Positions 45,225-53,766 are shown, counted from the first letter of the stretch. The stretch: DNA of 64,000 nt from Actinoplanes lobatus (GCF_014205215.1 NZ_JACHNC010000001.1:4159001-4223000), one strand, 5' to 3'. Numbers and translations: made by a program. Notes: a model not told the origin generated them from the sequence alone.

Positions 45225-45262
45225 GTCCCATCCCAACCCGGACAGGTGTGCACCACGCGAAC
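45210..45262. repeat. Inverted repeat at the start of the 44388 gene
   Basis: GTTCGCGTGGTGCAC (45210-45224) and its perfect complement GTGCACCACGCGAAC (45248-45262), 15-bp arms with a 23-nt spacer, between the SGNH gene stop and the next start. It overlaps the first codons of the downstream gene. It could be an attenuator, a terminator of the SGNH gene or a trace of a local inverted duplication. Confidence 0.75.
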
Positions 45263-45271
45263 ACCAGGCGA

Positions 45272-46105
45272 TCAGCCGGTGACGGCGACCAGTTCCTTGA
45301 GGTACGCCTGGTAGCCGTCGGCGGTCGGGTGGTACGACTCGGACAGGTCGTCGCGGACCGAGTGGATCCACGGCTCCTTGGTGCACGCCTCGTGACCCTT
45401 GAACGCCTCGCGCACGTCGACGAAGGTGAAGCCCTGGTGGGCCGCGACCCGCGCCTTGATCAGCTCGTCGAGGGTGTCCGCGCCGGCGTTCAGCGCCTTA
45501 CGGTGCGCGTCGGTCAGCGAGTCACAGGACACGCCGGTCCTCCCCGGGTCGGCGACCAGGTGCGGGTAGCCGGCCACGTACACCTTCGCGTTCGGTGCCC
45601 GGGTGCGGATCGCCTGGTAGAGGGTGTCCAGCCGGTCCGGCATGGTGGTCTCGAACGAGGCGGCCGCCTTGTCCACCGACGTCTGGCAGGTGGCGCCGTC
45701 ACCGAACATGCACTGCTGGAGGACGGAGAACCAGTTCGCGTCGTTGCCGCCGACCGTGAGGGTCACCCAGCCGGTGCTCTCGTCGAGCTCGGTGAGCTGG
45801 TTGAACTGGACGTCGTCGATGACGGCGCCGCCGCACGTGGCGTCGGTGACCGCGCCGAACGGGGTGGCCGCGCGGGCCTTCACCCACAGCTGCGGGTAGC
45901 CGCCGTCCTTGCTCTGCTTGCATTCGCTGTCGCCGTAGTTGCCGGCGCCGACACCGGCCGCGTACGAGTCACCGAGCGCCACGTAGTCACCGGCCTCCAC
46001 GGCCTTCTCGGTGGCGGCGCCCTCCGCGCCGGAACAGGCCGAGACGGTGACGGCCACCAGTAGCGCCAGCCCACCGGCGGCGGCCGCGGTCCAACGTCGG
46101 TTCAA
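45272..46105 (-). CDS. SGNH/GDSL-family lipoprotein hydrolase
   Basis: A 277-residue outer-surface esterase/lipase. Lipoprotein signal with lipobox VSAC (Cys24). SGNH motifs: Ser in ALGDSYAAGVG, the oxyanion Gly in GGAV, Asn in TVGGNDANW, and Asp/His in ESYHPTADGY. Five or six further cysteines (SECKQ, TCGG, QQCMFGDGATCQ, VSCDS, EACTKEP) suggest disulfides, as in the Streptomyces SCO-type and mycobacterial secreted SGNH enzymes. Substrate unknown: ester of a lipid or of acetylated polysaccharide would fit the glycan neighbourhood. Confidence 0.93.
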   Translation of the reverse strand: MNRRWTAAAAGGLALLVAVTVSACSGAEGAATEKAVEAGDYVALGDSYAAGVGAGNYGDSECKQSKDGGYPQLWVKARAATPFGAVTDATCGGAVIDDVQFNQLTELDESTGWVTLTVGGNDANWFSVLQQCMFGDGATCQTSVDKAAASFETTMPDRLDTLYQAIRTRAPNAKVYVAGYPHLVADPGRTGVSCDSLTDAHRKALNAGADTLDELIKARVAAHQGFTFVDVREAFKGHEACTKEPWIHSVRDDLSESYHPTADGYQAYLKELVAVTG

Positions 46106-46140
46106 TGCGACTCCTTAAGATGGTTGATCCCCGCGATCAT

Positions 46141-46152
46141 GCCTGATCAGGC
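46141..46152. promoter_or_regulatory. Palindrome GCCTGATCAGGC in a divergent promoter
   Basis: A perfect 12-bp palindrome between the SGNH lipoprotein gene and the SelW-like gene, about 23 bp before the latter. Placement suits an operator or nucleoid site; nothing in the window identifies its binder. Confidence 0.3.
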
Positions 46153-46174
46153 CGATCCGGCATACTGCGGAGCT

Positions 46175-46471
46175 GTGACGCAGCCGCGAGAACCCCGCCT
46201 GGAGATCGAGTACTGCACCCAGTGCCGCTGGCTGATGCGCGCCGCATGGACGGCCCAGGAACTGCTGACCACCTTCGCCACGGAGCTGGGTGAGGTCGCC
46301 CTGGTGCCGGGTGTCGGCGGCGTCTTCGAGGTCCGGCTGGGCTCCGAGACCCTGTGGTCGCGCAAGGGCGAGGGCGGTTTCCCCGAGTTGCCGCATCTCA
46401 AGCGGCTGGTCCGGGACCGGATCGCTCCGGAGCGGAGTCTGGGCCACTCCGAGGGTCACAAGGCCGATTAA
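46175..46471 (+). CDS. SelT/SelW/SelH-family thioredoxin-like protein
   Basis: A 98-residue Rdx-type redox protein. The N-terminus IEYCTQCRWLMRAAWTAQELL carries the CxxC motif of SelW-like proteins in its all-cysteine form. GVFEVRLGSETLWSRK and GGFPELPHLKRLVRD are the characteristic second half. Such small cytosolic proteins bind glutathione or other thiols; precise role unknown. The GTG at 46175 yields the usual length; an ATG at 46139 would add a tail not seen in relatives. Confidence 0.9.
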   Translation: MTQPREPRLEIEYCTQCRWLMRAAWTAQELLTTFATELGEVALVPGVGGVFEVRLGSETLWSRKGEGGFPELPHLKRLVRDRIAPERSLGHSEGHKAD

Positions 46472-46487
46472 CCGTCACAGTTGTGGG

Positions 46488-47573
46488 GTGAAGATCCTCT
46501 CGCGCTGGGCTCTCTACGTCCCGATCCTCGCCTTCGTGACGCTGGTCCTGACCTGGGGCCGTGACCTCCCGCCACCAGGCGTGATCATCGTCGCCCAGTT
46601 GCTGGCCGGCGCCGTCCTGGCCGCGGTGCACCATGCCGAGGTGGTCGCGCACCGGGTCGGCGAGCCGCTCGGCTCCCTGATCCTGGCCGTCGCCGTCACC
46701 ATCATCGAGGTGGCCCTGATCGTCACGCTGATGATCGGCGGCGGCGACAAGGCGCAGTCGCTGGCCCGGGACACCGTCTTCGCCGCCGTGATGATCACCT
46801 GTAACGGCATCCTCGGGATCTCGCTGCTGGTCGGCGCGATCCGCCGCCGGATAGCGGTCTTCAACCCGGAGGGCACCGGTTCCGCCTTCGCCACGGTCGC
46901 CGCGATCGCCGTGCTCGGCCTGGTCCTGCCGACGTTCACCACGAGCCGGCCGGGACCGCAGTTCTCGCCCGCCCAGCTCGGCTTCGCGGCCGTCGTCTCG
47001 CTCGCCCTCTACCTGCTGTTCGTCATGGTGCAGACCCGCCGGCACCGCTACTACTTCCTGCCGATCACCACCGAGGGGGAGGTCATCGACAGCGAGGAGC
47101 ACGTCGCGCCGCCGACCAACCGGACCGCCCTGGCCAGCCTCGGCCTGCTGCTGGTCGCCCTGATCGCGGTCGTCGGCCTGGCCAAGGGGGTCTCGCCCAC
47201 GATCGAATCGGTGGTGGCCGGCAACGGCCTGCCACAGGCCCTCGTCGGTGTGGTGATCGCCCTGCTCGTGCTGTTGCCGGAGACCATCGCGGCAGTCCGC
47301 GCGGCGGTCCGCGACCGGATACAGACCAGCCTCAACCTGGCGCTCGGCTCGGCGATGGCCAGCATCGGCCTGACCATCCCGGCGATCGCCGTCGCGATGA
47401 TCTGGCTGGAGGGCCCGCTGCTGCTGGGCCTCGGCGGCACCCAGCTCGTGCTGCTCGCGCTCACCTTCGTGGTCGGCACCCTGACCATCGTGCCCGGGCG
47501 GGCCAACATCCTCCAGGGCGGGCTTCACCTGGGCATGCTGGCGGTGTACCTGTTCCTGGCGGCGAGTCCGTGA
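46488..47573 (+). CDS. Ca2+/H+ antiporter (ChaA/CAX family)
   Basis: A 361-residue integral membrane exchanger with eleven hydrophobic segments. Two inverted alpha-repeat motifs with acidic residues are visible: VAHRVGEPLGSLILAVAVTIIEVALI and LLPETIAAVRAAVRDR with NLALGSAMASIGLTIPA; the N in ITCNGILG between them is also typical. (Segments quoted in part.) Function: exchanges Ca2+ (or Na+/K+) for protons. GTG at 46488 places the first helix at the N-terminus; upstream in-frame sequence is antisense-like to the SelW frame. Confidence 0.9.
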   Translation: MKILSRWALYVPILAFVTLVLTWGRDLPPPGVIIVAQLLAGAVLAAVHHAEVVAHRVGEPLGSLILAVAVTIIEVALIVTLMIGGGDKAQSLARDTVFAAVMITCNGILGISLLVGAIRRRIAVFNPEGTGSAFATVAAIAVLGLVLPTFTTSRPGPQFSPAQLGFAAVVSLALYLLFVMVQTRRHRYYFLPITTEGEVIDSEEHVAPPTNRTALASLGLLLVALIAVVGLAKGVSPTIESVVAGNGLPQALVGVVIALLVLLPETIAAVRAAVRDRIQTSLNLALGSAMASIGLTIPAIAVAMIWLEGPLLLGLGGTQLVLLALTFVVGTLTIVPGRANILQGGLHLGMLAVYLFLAASP

Positions 47574-47587
47574 TCAACCGGAAAAGG

Positions 47588-47593
47588 TAGATT
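47588..47593 (+). promoter_or_regulatory. -10 box (TAGATT) for the UPF0718/TIGR03943 operon
   Basis: TAGATT ends six bases before the GTG at 47600 and no ribosome-binding site is visible, so a leaderless transcript is likely. Confidence 0.4.
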
Positions 47594-47599
47594 CCCCCG

Positions 47600-48604
47600 G
47601 TGACCGAAACGCAGGAGCGCGAAAGAACAGCCGACGCCCCGGCCGGTGAACGGCGAAGCCGGGGAATCAGTTCGGTGGAAGCGCTCGCCGCGGTTCTGGT
47701 CCTGCTGGTGATCTTCCGGGGCCGGCTGTCCGGCCTGGTCTCCGGCGAGCGCCTGCAAACGTGGACCACGGTGTTCGTCTCGGTCCTGGTGCAGGCCGTC
47801 CCGTTCCTGGTCTTCGGGGTGCTGCTGTCGGCGGTCATCGCGGTGTTCGTGCCCCGCTCGTTCTGGGCGACGGCGCTGCCCCGGCACCCGGCGCTCGCGG
47901 TCCCGGCGGCGAGCGTGGCCGGGGTGGTGCTGCCCGGCTGCGAGTGCGGAGCCGTACCCATCGCGGGGTCCCTGATCCGCCGTGGGGTGACGCCGGCCGC
48001 CGCGCTCGCGTTCCTCCTGGCCGCCCCGGCGATCAACCCGATCGTGCTGACCGCGACCGCGGTCGCCTTCCCCGGCAACCCGGAGATGGTGGTGGCCCGC
48101 GGCCTGGCCGGCCTGGCCGTCGCGGTGCTGATGGGCTGGCTGTGGCTGCGGCTCGGGAAGACCGACTGGATCCGGCTGCCGCACCGGCCCGACCTGGACG
48201 GCTCCAGGGGCCGGGCGTTCTGGGCCGCCTGCCGGCACGACGTGGTGCACGCCGGCGGGTTCCTGGTGCTCGGCGCCGCGGCCGCCGCCACGATCAACGT
48301 GATCGTCCCGGAGGCCTGGCTCCAGACGCTGGCCAGTCACCCGGTGCTGTCCGTGCTGGCGCTGGCCGTCCTCGCCGTACTGTTGTCGATCTGCAGCGAG
48401 GCGGACGCGTTCGTCGCCGCTTCGCTGTCGCAGTTCTCGCTCACCTCGCGGCTGGTGTTCCTGGTGGTCGGCCCGATGGTGGACCTGAAGCTGATCTCGA
48501 TGCAGGCCGGGGTGTTCGGGCGCGGGTTCGCGCTGCGGTTCGCGCCGGCCACCTTCGCGGTGGCGGTGCCGGCCGCGGTCGTGGCGGGAGCGGTGCTGCT
48601 GTGA
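47600..48604 (+). CDS. UPF0718 permease (YraQ/YcgR-like)
   Basis: A 334-residue membrane protein of the YraQ family with eight helices. The hallmark is VVLPGCECGAVPIAGSLIRRGV with a CxC motif in the first half, and SICSEADAFVAASL in the second, forming a two-fold repeat (each quoted piece is conserved). Related to predicted permeases for metal or sulfur compounds; transport substrate not established. It overlaps its partner gene (GTGA), the standard pairing YcgR/YcgQ. Confidence 0.9.
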   Translation: MTETQERERTADAPAGERRSRGISSVEALAAVLVLLVIFRGRLSGLVSGERLQTWTTVFVSVLVQAVPFLVFGVLLSAVIAVFVPRSFWATALPRHPALAVPAASVAGVVLPGCECGAVPIAGSLIRRGVTPAAALAFLLAAPAINPIVLTATAVAFPGNPEMVVARGLAGLAVAVLMGWLWLRLGKTDWIRLPHRPDLDGSRGRAFWAACRHDVVHAGGFLVLGAAAAATINVIVPEAWLQTLASHPVLSVLALAVLAVLLSICSEADAFVAASLSQFSLTSRLVFLVVGPMVDLKLISMQAGVFGRGFALRFAPATFAVAVPAAVVAGAVLL

Positions 48605-49308
48605 ACCGGCAGGCGCAGGCGGTCGTCCTCTTCCTCTTCGGCGGCGCGATCCTCAAGGCGTCGTTCACCGACCTCTATCTGCGGTACGTGAAAGAGGGCC
48701 TGCGACCGTTCCTGATCGCGTCCGGCGTGGCCCTGGTGGCGGCCGCGATCATGACCCTCCGGTACGAGTTCCGCGGCCCCCGCCCGTCCCCGGAGGACGA
48801 CCACGGGCACCATCACGAGCCGCGGGTGGGCTGGCTCCTGGTCCTCCCGGTACTCGCCCTGCTCCTGGTCGCCCCACCGGCCCTCGGGTCGTACACCGCG
48901 GTCCGGTCCGGCACGGTCCAGCTCAACGCCGAGTCCGACTTCCCGCCACTGCCCGACGCGGACCCGGCCCCGGTCGCGCTGATCGACTACGCCTCCCGGG
49001 TGATCTACGAGGACGGCCGCAGCCTGGCCGGCCGCCGCGTCCAACTGACCGGTTTCGTCGCCCGCGGCGAGGACGGCTCACCGATGCTGGCCCGGATCGT
49101 GGTGAGCTGCTGCGCCGCCGACGGCCGCCCGATCAAGGTGGGCCTCACCGGCGGCCCGATCATCGACGTCCCCTCCGGCACCTGGCTCCAGATCACCGGG
49201 AAACACAGCGGCAAGCGGGCCAAGGACCCCGTCAACCAGGCCGACGTCGCGTTCCTCGAGGTGGAGCAGTGGCAACCGGTCGACCCACCGAAGCAGCAGT
49301 ACGAGTGA
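48601..49308 (+). CDS. TIGR03943-family membrane protein (YcgQ-like)
   Basis: A 235-residue partner of the UPF0718 permease. Two or three helices in the first 100 residues are separated by a His-rich loop (DDHGHHHEP) that could bind metal; the outer C-terminal domain has an OB-like fold with VQLTGFVARGEDG and VVSCCAADGRPIKV, where the double cysteine is conserved. Role unknown; the His loop and co-occurrence support metal handling. The start overlaps the permease stop and the end overlaps the next gene, both as GTGA. Confidence 0.88.
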   Translation: MNRQAQAVVLFLFGGAILKASFTDLYLRYVKEGLRPFLIASGVALVAAAIMTLRYEFRGPRPSPEDDHGHHHEPRVGWLLVLPVLALLLVAPPALGSYTAVRSGTVQLNAESDFPPLPDADPAPVALIDYASRVIYEDGRSLAGRRVQLTGFVARGEDGSPMLARIVVSCCAADGRPIKVGLTGGPIIDVPSGTWLQITGKHSGKRAKDPVNQADVAFLEVEQWQPVDPPKQQYE

Positions 49309-50348
49309 GGTCCGCGATCAGCCTGGGCGTGGCCCTGCTCGCGGCCGGGGCGCTGCTGGCCGGAACCCTGCCGGAGCCGCTGCCCGCCAACCCGGACGCG
49401 GTCGGTCGGCCCTCGCTGGCCCAGGCCTGGCCCGATGCCGCCCGCGCCGACCTGCCCGGGCTCACCGTCGAGCCGCTGCTGTTCCTGGACGCCACCACGG
49501 TCGTCGGCACGCGGGCGAGTGCGGACGCCGTACACCTCGTGGTGGTGAAGGACGACGTCGAGCGCGAGTTGCGCCGCCTGCCGGCCGCCGACGAACCTCG
49601 CTTCGAAGGCCTGACCGTCGCCGGTGACGAGATGCTCTGGACCGAGGCGGCCGGTGACCGGCCGGTCGAGGTGTGGGCGGTCCGCCGTGAGGGCGGCGTG
49701 CCCCGCCGGCTGACCGCGGACACCGGCAACACCCTGTTCTACGGCAACCAGTACGACCTGGTGGTGGCCGACGGCCGGGTGCACTGGGCGGCCGGCGAGG
49801 GCAGCGCGGCCACTGAGATCCGGTCCGTCCCGCTGACCGGCGGCACGGTCGAGATCCGCGAGGAGAAGGGCCAGTGGGCGCTGTCCGCCTGGCCCTGGCT
49901 CACCGACGACACCGGCAGCCAGTCCGGGACCGTCCGGATGCGGAACATGACCACCGGCCGGGAGGTGCGGGCGCCGGTCTCCGGAGCCGAATGGGCCATG
50001 TGCAGCCCGGTCTGGTGCCGGGTCATGGTGATGAACGGCGACGGCCTGGCCCGGATGGACGCGATGCGCCCGGACGGCGCCGGCCGCCGCCGGATGGCCG
50101 GCCCGGAGGCCCAGGCCGCGGTGGGCGACGTGGCCGTGCTGGACCGGTTCGAGATCCTCTCCGAACCCGGCCCGGAGTCCGACCTCACCGGCGTGGCCGG
50201 CCTCGTCGTGCACGACCTGACGACCGGGCGGACGGTGACCCTGGCGGCCGCCGCCGACCTGGCCGCCACCAAGGACGGGATGCTCTGGTGGTCGACCGGT
50301 CAGCAGGAGGCCGCCGTCTGGCACACGCTGGACCTGCGAACGGTCTAG
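49305..50348 (+). CDS. Secreted or anchored beta-propeller-like protein
   Basis: A 347-residue protein with an N-terminal hydrophobic segment (SAISLGVALLAAGALLAGTL, residues 3-22) and repeated strand units (LLFLDATTVVG, EMLWTEAAGDRPVEVW, RVHWAAGEGSAATEIRSV, DGMLWWSTGQQEAAVWH) as in TolB-type beta-propellers. No catalytic motif. Function unknown. The GTG start overlaps the stop of the TIGR03943 gene, so it belongs to the same operon. Its stop shares CTAG with the convergent PepSY gene. Confidence 0.75.
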   Translation: MRSAISLGVALLAAGALLAGTLPEPLPANPDAVGRPSLAQAWPDAARADLPGLTVEPLLFLDATTVVGTRASADAVHLVVVKDDVERELRRLPAADEPRFEGLTVAGDEMLWTEAAGDRPVEVWAVRREGGVPRRLTADTGNTLFYGNQYDLVVADGRVHWAAGEGSAATEIRSVPLTGGTVEIREEKGQWALSAWPWLTDDTGSQSGTVRMRNMTTGREVRAPVSGAEWAMCSPVWCRVMVMNGDGLARMDAMRPDGAGRRRMAGPEAQAAVGDVAVLDRFEILSEPGPESDLTGVAGLVVHDLTTGRTVTLAAAADLAATKDGMLWWSTGQQEAAVWHTLDLRTV

Positions 50349-51733
50349 GCGCGCTCGCGCAGGCTCAGCAGCGCGTCGGCCAGCAGGAACGCCGCCAGCG
50401 GGATGCCGAACCAGGGCAGCGCCCAGCCGATCGCGAAGACCACCGGCACGCCGGCCACGATGGCCCACGCCGGCAGGCCCAGCCACGCGCCGCGGGCCGG
50501 TGCGGAGCCGACCAGGGCGGGACGGTCGGCCCGGGTCGGGCGGCGCTGCCACCACATCCGGTAACCCCACAGGATCACGCAGAGCAGCCCGATCGCCAGC
50601 GCCGCCAGCAGGATCTGGTTGACCGGCCCGAACAGGATCCCCATGTGCGCCTGCACGCCCAGCTTGGACAGTTGCGCCAGCAGCGGCCAGTCGGCGAAGT
50701 CGCTGCGCGCCACCACGGTCGAGGTGGCCGGGTCGACGGCGATCCGGTCCAGCTGAACCGGCCAGGTGTTGTCGATCCCGGCGACGGTCCAGGCGGCGCC
50801 GCCGGTCTCCGGCAGGCTCAGCTCGACCGGGCCGGTGAGACCGCTGTCCCGGGCCACCTTCAGCACGGTGTCGGCCTGCGCCGGGTCGACCGCGACCGGG
50901 GCCTCGCTGCCGGCGCCGTGGTGACCACCGGCCGAGGCGGAGACGCCCGGCACCTCCAGGCCGGGCCGCTGGGCGTCGAAGGCGGTCTGCACCGTGTCGA
51001 ACGAGGCGCCCGCATAGCGTGACCAGGTGAGACCGGTCGCCGAGAGGATCAGCAGGCCGAGGCTCAGCCACAGCCCGGTGGCCGCGTGCCAGCCCCGGGT
51101 CCGGCGGACGCCCTTCTTCGCCGACAGCTCCGGGGCCAGCATCTTGCGGACGCTGCGGCGGCGCCGCCACCACAGCACGATGCCGCCGAGGGTGAGCACC
51201 CACAGCCAGCTCGCGGCGATCTCCGAGTAGTGCCGGCCCAGGTCGCCGAGGTGCAGGTTGCGGTGCAGGTCGTCCAGCCAGGTGGTCATCGGGGTGGAGC
51301 CCCACCAGGTGGTCAGCTGTCCCTGGACCTTTCCGGTGTGCGGGTCGACGTAGACGGTGTGCTGGTTCTCGCCGAGATCCGGCTGGGAGAACACCACCCG
51401 GGTGCTCTGATCATCCTCGGCCGGCTGGACCGCCGCGATCGTGCCGTCCGGGTGACTCGCCCGCGCCGCGGCGATCTGCTCGGCCAGCGGGAGGGTGGGG
51501 CCGGTCGTCGTTGCGGCGGTCAGCTTGTCGCCGTACAGGATGGTGTCGATCTGTGGGGTTGCCGTGTAGAGCAGGCCGGTCAGGGCCGCCACCACCAGGA
51601 ACGGGGCGACCAGCACCCCGGCGTAGAAGTGCAGGCGCAGCAGCAGCGCGCCGAACGCGGACGGCCGGCGGGCCTCGCGGGGAGGTGCCGGCGGGGTCAC
51701 CGGCTGTTCGGTCAGTTCGGGGGTCACGGCCAT
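50345..51733 (-). CDS. PepSY-domain transmembrane protein (PiuB-like)
   Basis: A 462-residue membrane protein with four main helices and outer PepSY domains. First helix LHFYAGVLVAPFLVVAALTG with a conserved His near residue 36; DDLHRNLHLGDLGRHYSEIAASW and GWHAATGLWLSLGLLILS hold further histidines typical of PepSY-TM proteins, which are linked to iron or heme handling and reductive uptake. His-rich AGGHHGAGSEAP lies in the outer loop. Divergent from the CopC/YcnI genes, with palindromes between them, so the three may be coregulated by metal. Confidence 0.9.
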   Translation of the reverse strand: MAVTPELTEQPVTPPAPPREARRPSAFGALLLRLHFYAGVLVAPFLVVAALTGLLYTATPQIDTILYGDKLTAATTTGPTLPLAEQIAAARASHPDGTIAAVQPAEDDQSTRVVFSQPDLGENQHTVYVDPHTGKVQGQLTTWWGSTPMTTWLDDLHRNLHLGDLGRHYSEIAASWLWVLTLGGIVLWWRRRRSVRKMLAPELSAKKGVRRTRGWHAATGLWLSLGLLILSATGLTWSRYAGASFDTVQTAFDAQRPGLEVPGVSASAGGHHGAGSEAPVAVDPAQADTVLKVARDSGLTGPVELSLPETGGAAWTVAGIDNTWPVQLDRIAVDPATSTVVARSDFADWPLLAQLSKLGVQAHMGILFGPVNQILLAALAIGLLCVILWGYRMWWQRRPTRADRPALVGSAPARGAWLGLPAWAIVAGVPVVFAIGWALPWFGIPLAAFLLADALLSLRERA

Positions 51734-51785
51734 ACGGCTGTCCTCGGCATTCGGTGAAGGGGTGGGGCAGCGTCGCCGGTTGGTC

Positions 51786-51809
51786 GCCCCCGGGGGCCGG
51801 GAAGTTCCC
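51786..51809. promoter_or_regulatory. Two adjacent palindromes between PepSY and copC genes
   Basis: GCCCCCGGGGGC (51786-51797) and GGGAAGTTCCC (51799-51809) lie side by side in the divergent promoter of the metal locus. Candidate operators; the second recurs partly at GGGAACC nearby. No regulator gene is adjacent. Confidence 0.35.
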
Positions 51810-51855
51810 AGGAAATCTTCGGGAACCAGGCCGCGGCATCCGGCGACTAACGGGC

Positions 51856-52437
51856 ATGTCGACTGTCACCACCCGGGCTCGCCTGAGGCCGTTGCTCGTC
51901 CTCGCCGCACTGCTGCTGGTGCTCGTGCCCGGCACTCCGGCGTGGGCGCACAACGCGCTGGCCGAGGCCAGCCCGGCCAAGGGCGCCACGCTGAAGAAGT
52001 CGCCGGCCGAGGTGAAGCTGCGGTTCCTGCAGAAGCTGGACCCGGAGCACACCACGATCACGGTGAGCGACGCCGGCGGGGCGAAGATGGCCACCTCGGC
52101 GCCGAAGGTGAACGGCGCCACCGGCACCGTCACCATCGGCGAACCCCTGGCCGACGGGGTCTACACGGTCGCCTACCAGGTGGTCTCCACGGACGGGCAC
52201 CCGGTGAAGGGGTCGTACGAGTTCACCGTCGACGACCCGGCGCCGCCGATCAGCGCCGCACCCTCCGCGGCGGCACCCGCCCCCGTTGCCAGCACCACCA
52301 CGACCAGCGCCGTGAGCCCGCCGCTGGTGGCCGCCGAGGAGTCCTCGAACACCGCTACCTATGGTCTTGTCGCCGGCGTCGCGGTCGCTCTTGCCGCGAT
52401 CGCCGCCTTCCTGTTCATCCGTCGCCGCAAGGCATGA
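51856..52437 (+). CDS. copC: CopC-domain copper-binding protein
   Basis: A 193-residue exported protein. Signal peptide LRPLLVLAALLLVLVPGTPA, cut before AHNALAEASPAKG, where the N-terminal His of mature CopC is a copper ligand. A cupredoxin-like domain follows (VKLRFLQKLDP to YQVVSTDGHPVKGSYEF, with the second His). An Ala/Pro/Thr-rich linker and a C-terminal helix plus RRRK anchor it to the membrane. It lacks a fused CopD. Twelve bases downstream lies the YcnI gene, a common partner. Confidence 0.93.
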   Translation: MSTVTTRARLRPLLVLAALLLVLVPGTPAWAHNALAEASPAKGATLKKSPAEVKLRFLQKLDPEHTTITVSDAGGAKMATSAPKVNGATGTVTIGEPLADGVYTVAYQVVSTDGHPVKGSYEFTVDDPAPPISAAPSAAAPAPVASTTTTSAVSPPLVAAEESSNTATYGLVAGVAVALAAIAAFLFIRRRKA

Positions 52438-52448
52438 GAGGTTCCCCG

Positions 52449-53165
52449 ATGAAGCAGACCGCATTGCGGCGCGCCGCCACCGTCACCGCCGTCGCGGCCG
52501 CGTTCGTGTTCGGCCTGGCCGGCCCCGCGGCCGCCCACGTGACGGTCAACCCGAGCACCGCGACCCAGGGCGGGTACGCGAAGGTGTCGTTCCGCGTGCC
52601 GAACGAGAGCGACACCGCCTCCACCACCAAGCTGGAGGTCAACCTGCCGGTGGACAGCCCGGTCGGTTCGGTGTCGCTCAAGCCGGTGCCGGGCTGGACC
52701 GCGGTCGCCGAGAAGTCGAAGCTGGCCACCCCGCTGAAGGTGCACGACCACGAGATCAGCGAGGCCGTCACCAAGATCACCTGGACCGCGGCGTCCGGCT
52801 CGGAGATCAAGCCGGGCACCTTCCAGGAGTTCGACGTCTCGCTCGGGCCGCTGCCCGAGACCGAGCAGATGGTCTTCAAGACGCTCCAGACCTACTCCGA
52901 CGGCACCATCGTCCGCTGGATCGACGAGCCCGCCACCGACGGCACCGAGCCGGAGAGCCCGGCGCCGGTCCTCAAGCTGACCGCCGCCTCAGCCGCACCG
53001 TCCGCCGCCGCCCCGGCGCCCGCCCCCGAGGCGGCCGCCCCCGCCGAGGACGACGGCAACGCCATGGCCTGGGGGATCGCCGGCCTGGTCGCGGGTCTCG
53101 CCGGCCTGGTGATCGGGCTGCTCGCCTACCGCAAGGCCGCTCAGGCCACGACCCCGGCGCCCTGA
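52449..53165 (+). CDS. ycnI: YcnI-family copper-binding protein
   Basis: A 238-residue exported protein. After the signal (AAFVFGLAGPAAA) the mature start is HVTVNPSTATQGGYAKVSF; this N-terminal His with a conserved Trp (PGWTAV) and Glu forms the DUF1775 copper site. LKVHDHEISEAVTKITWTA is another family segment. An Ala/Pro linker and a C-terminal membrane helix (GIAGLVAGLAGLVIGLLAY) follow. Acts outside the membrane with CopC in copper handling. ATG chosen for AGAGG seven bases upstream; an ATG at 52434 overlapping the copC stop is possible. Confidence 0.92.
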   Translation: MKQTALRRAATVTAVAAAFVFGLAGPAAAHVTVNPSTATQGGYAKVSFRVPNESDTASTTKLEVNLPVDSPVGSVSLKPVPGWTAVAEKSKLATPLKVHDHEISEAVTKITWTAASGSEIKPGTFQEFDVSLGPLPETEQMVFKTLQTYSDGTIVRWIDEPATDGTEPESPAPVLKLTAASAAPSAAAPAPAPEAAAPAEDDGNAMAWGIAGLVAGLAGLVIGLLAYRKAAQATTPAP

Positions 53166-53181
53166 ATCCGGGTGTAGATCG

Positions 53182-53224
53182 ACAGCGGGTGGTGCGGCTC
53201 ACGCCGTAGCCCCGCTGTTTTCTT
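53182..53224 (+). terminator. Terminator of the copC-ycnI operon
   Basis: ACAGCGGG pairs with CCCGCTGT around an inner GCGGC/GCCG stem, followed by TTTTCTT. One of the few hairpins here with a T-tract. Confidence 0.75.
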
Positions 53225-53283
53225 GGAGAGGGCTTCTTCCAGCCGGCCGAGCCGGGCGAACCATCACGATGCGGCAAGCGGCT

Positions 53284-53661
53284 CTAGCCCGCCCGGTAGG
53301 CCGCCTCGACGTCCTCGGGCGCGCGCATCCGCCAGGCGTCGGTCACCAGTTCGCTCAGCCGTTCGGGTGACACCCGCTCCAGCCGGACCATGACGAGCGG
53401 CAGGCCGTCGTAACCCGGCGTGGTGAAGAACATGGTCGGCTCGCCGAGCACCAGCGCCTGCTTCTCGGCCTCGTCCCCGACGTAGAGCACCGCGATGTCG
53501 GTACGGATCACCCGCGGTTTTCCGGGTAGACGTTCCGGATATGACCAGACGAAACCCTTGCCGGCGACCCGGAAGTCGAAGCCGTCACTGTCGATCTCCT
53601 CGACCTGCGGGAGAGCGAGAGCCAGCCGCCGTACGTCATCCGCGTCACTCACGGTGGCCAT
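53284..53661 (-). CDS. MmcQ/YjbR-family protein
   Basis: A 125-residue protein of the MmcQ/YjbR family (double-wing DNA-binding-like fold of unclear role). Motifs: RRLALALPQVEE, GFDFRVAGKGFVWSYPE, and YDGLPLVMVRLERV with SERLSELVTDAW near the end. Cytosolic. ATG at 53661; GGGGGC lies ten bases upstream. Divergent from the TauE/SafE exporter. Confidence 0.9.
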   Translation of the reverse strand: MATVSDADDVRRLALALPQVEEIDSDGFDFRVAGKGFVWSYPERLPGKPRVIRTDIAVLYVGDEAEKQALVLGEPTMFFTTPGYDGLPLVMVRLERVSPERLSELVTDAWRMRAPEDVEAAYRAG

Positions 53662-53691
53662 TCTGCAACATCGCCCCCAAGGGATGCCTTG

Positions 53692-53740
53692 CCTACGGGC
53701 TAGGTAGGCTCCTATTATCCGATCCAAGAAGTAGGAATTG
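53692..53740 (+). promoter_or_regulatory. Promoter region of the TauE/SafE gene
   Basis: A less GC-rich stretch with a CCTAC/GTAGG dyad (53692-53708), TATTAT at about 53714 and GTAGGAATTGACC at its end. The TATTAT would serve as a -10 box, giving a leader of about 45 nt. The GGAATT element is reminiscent of Rrf2-type sulfur regulator sites, which would suit a sulfite exporter, but this is a weak guess. Confidence 0.3.
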
Positions 53741-53766
53741 ACCCTCCCTCCCCTGGCGGTCGGCAC

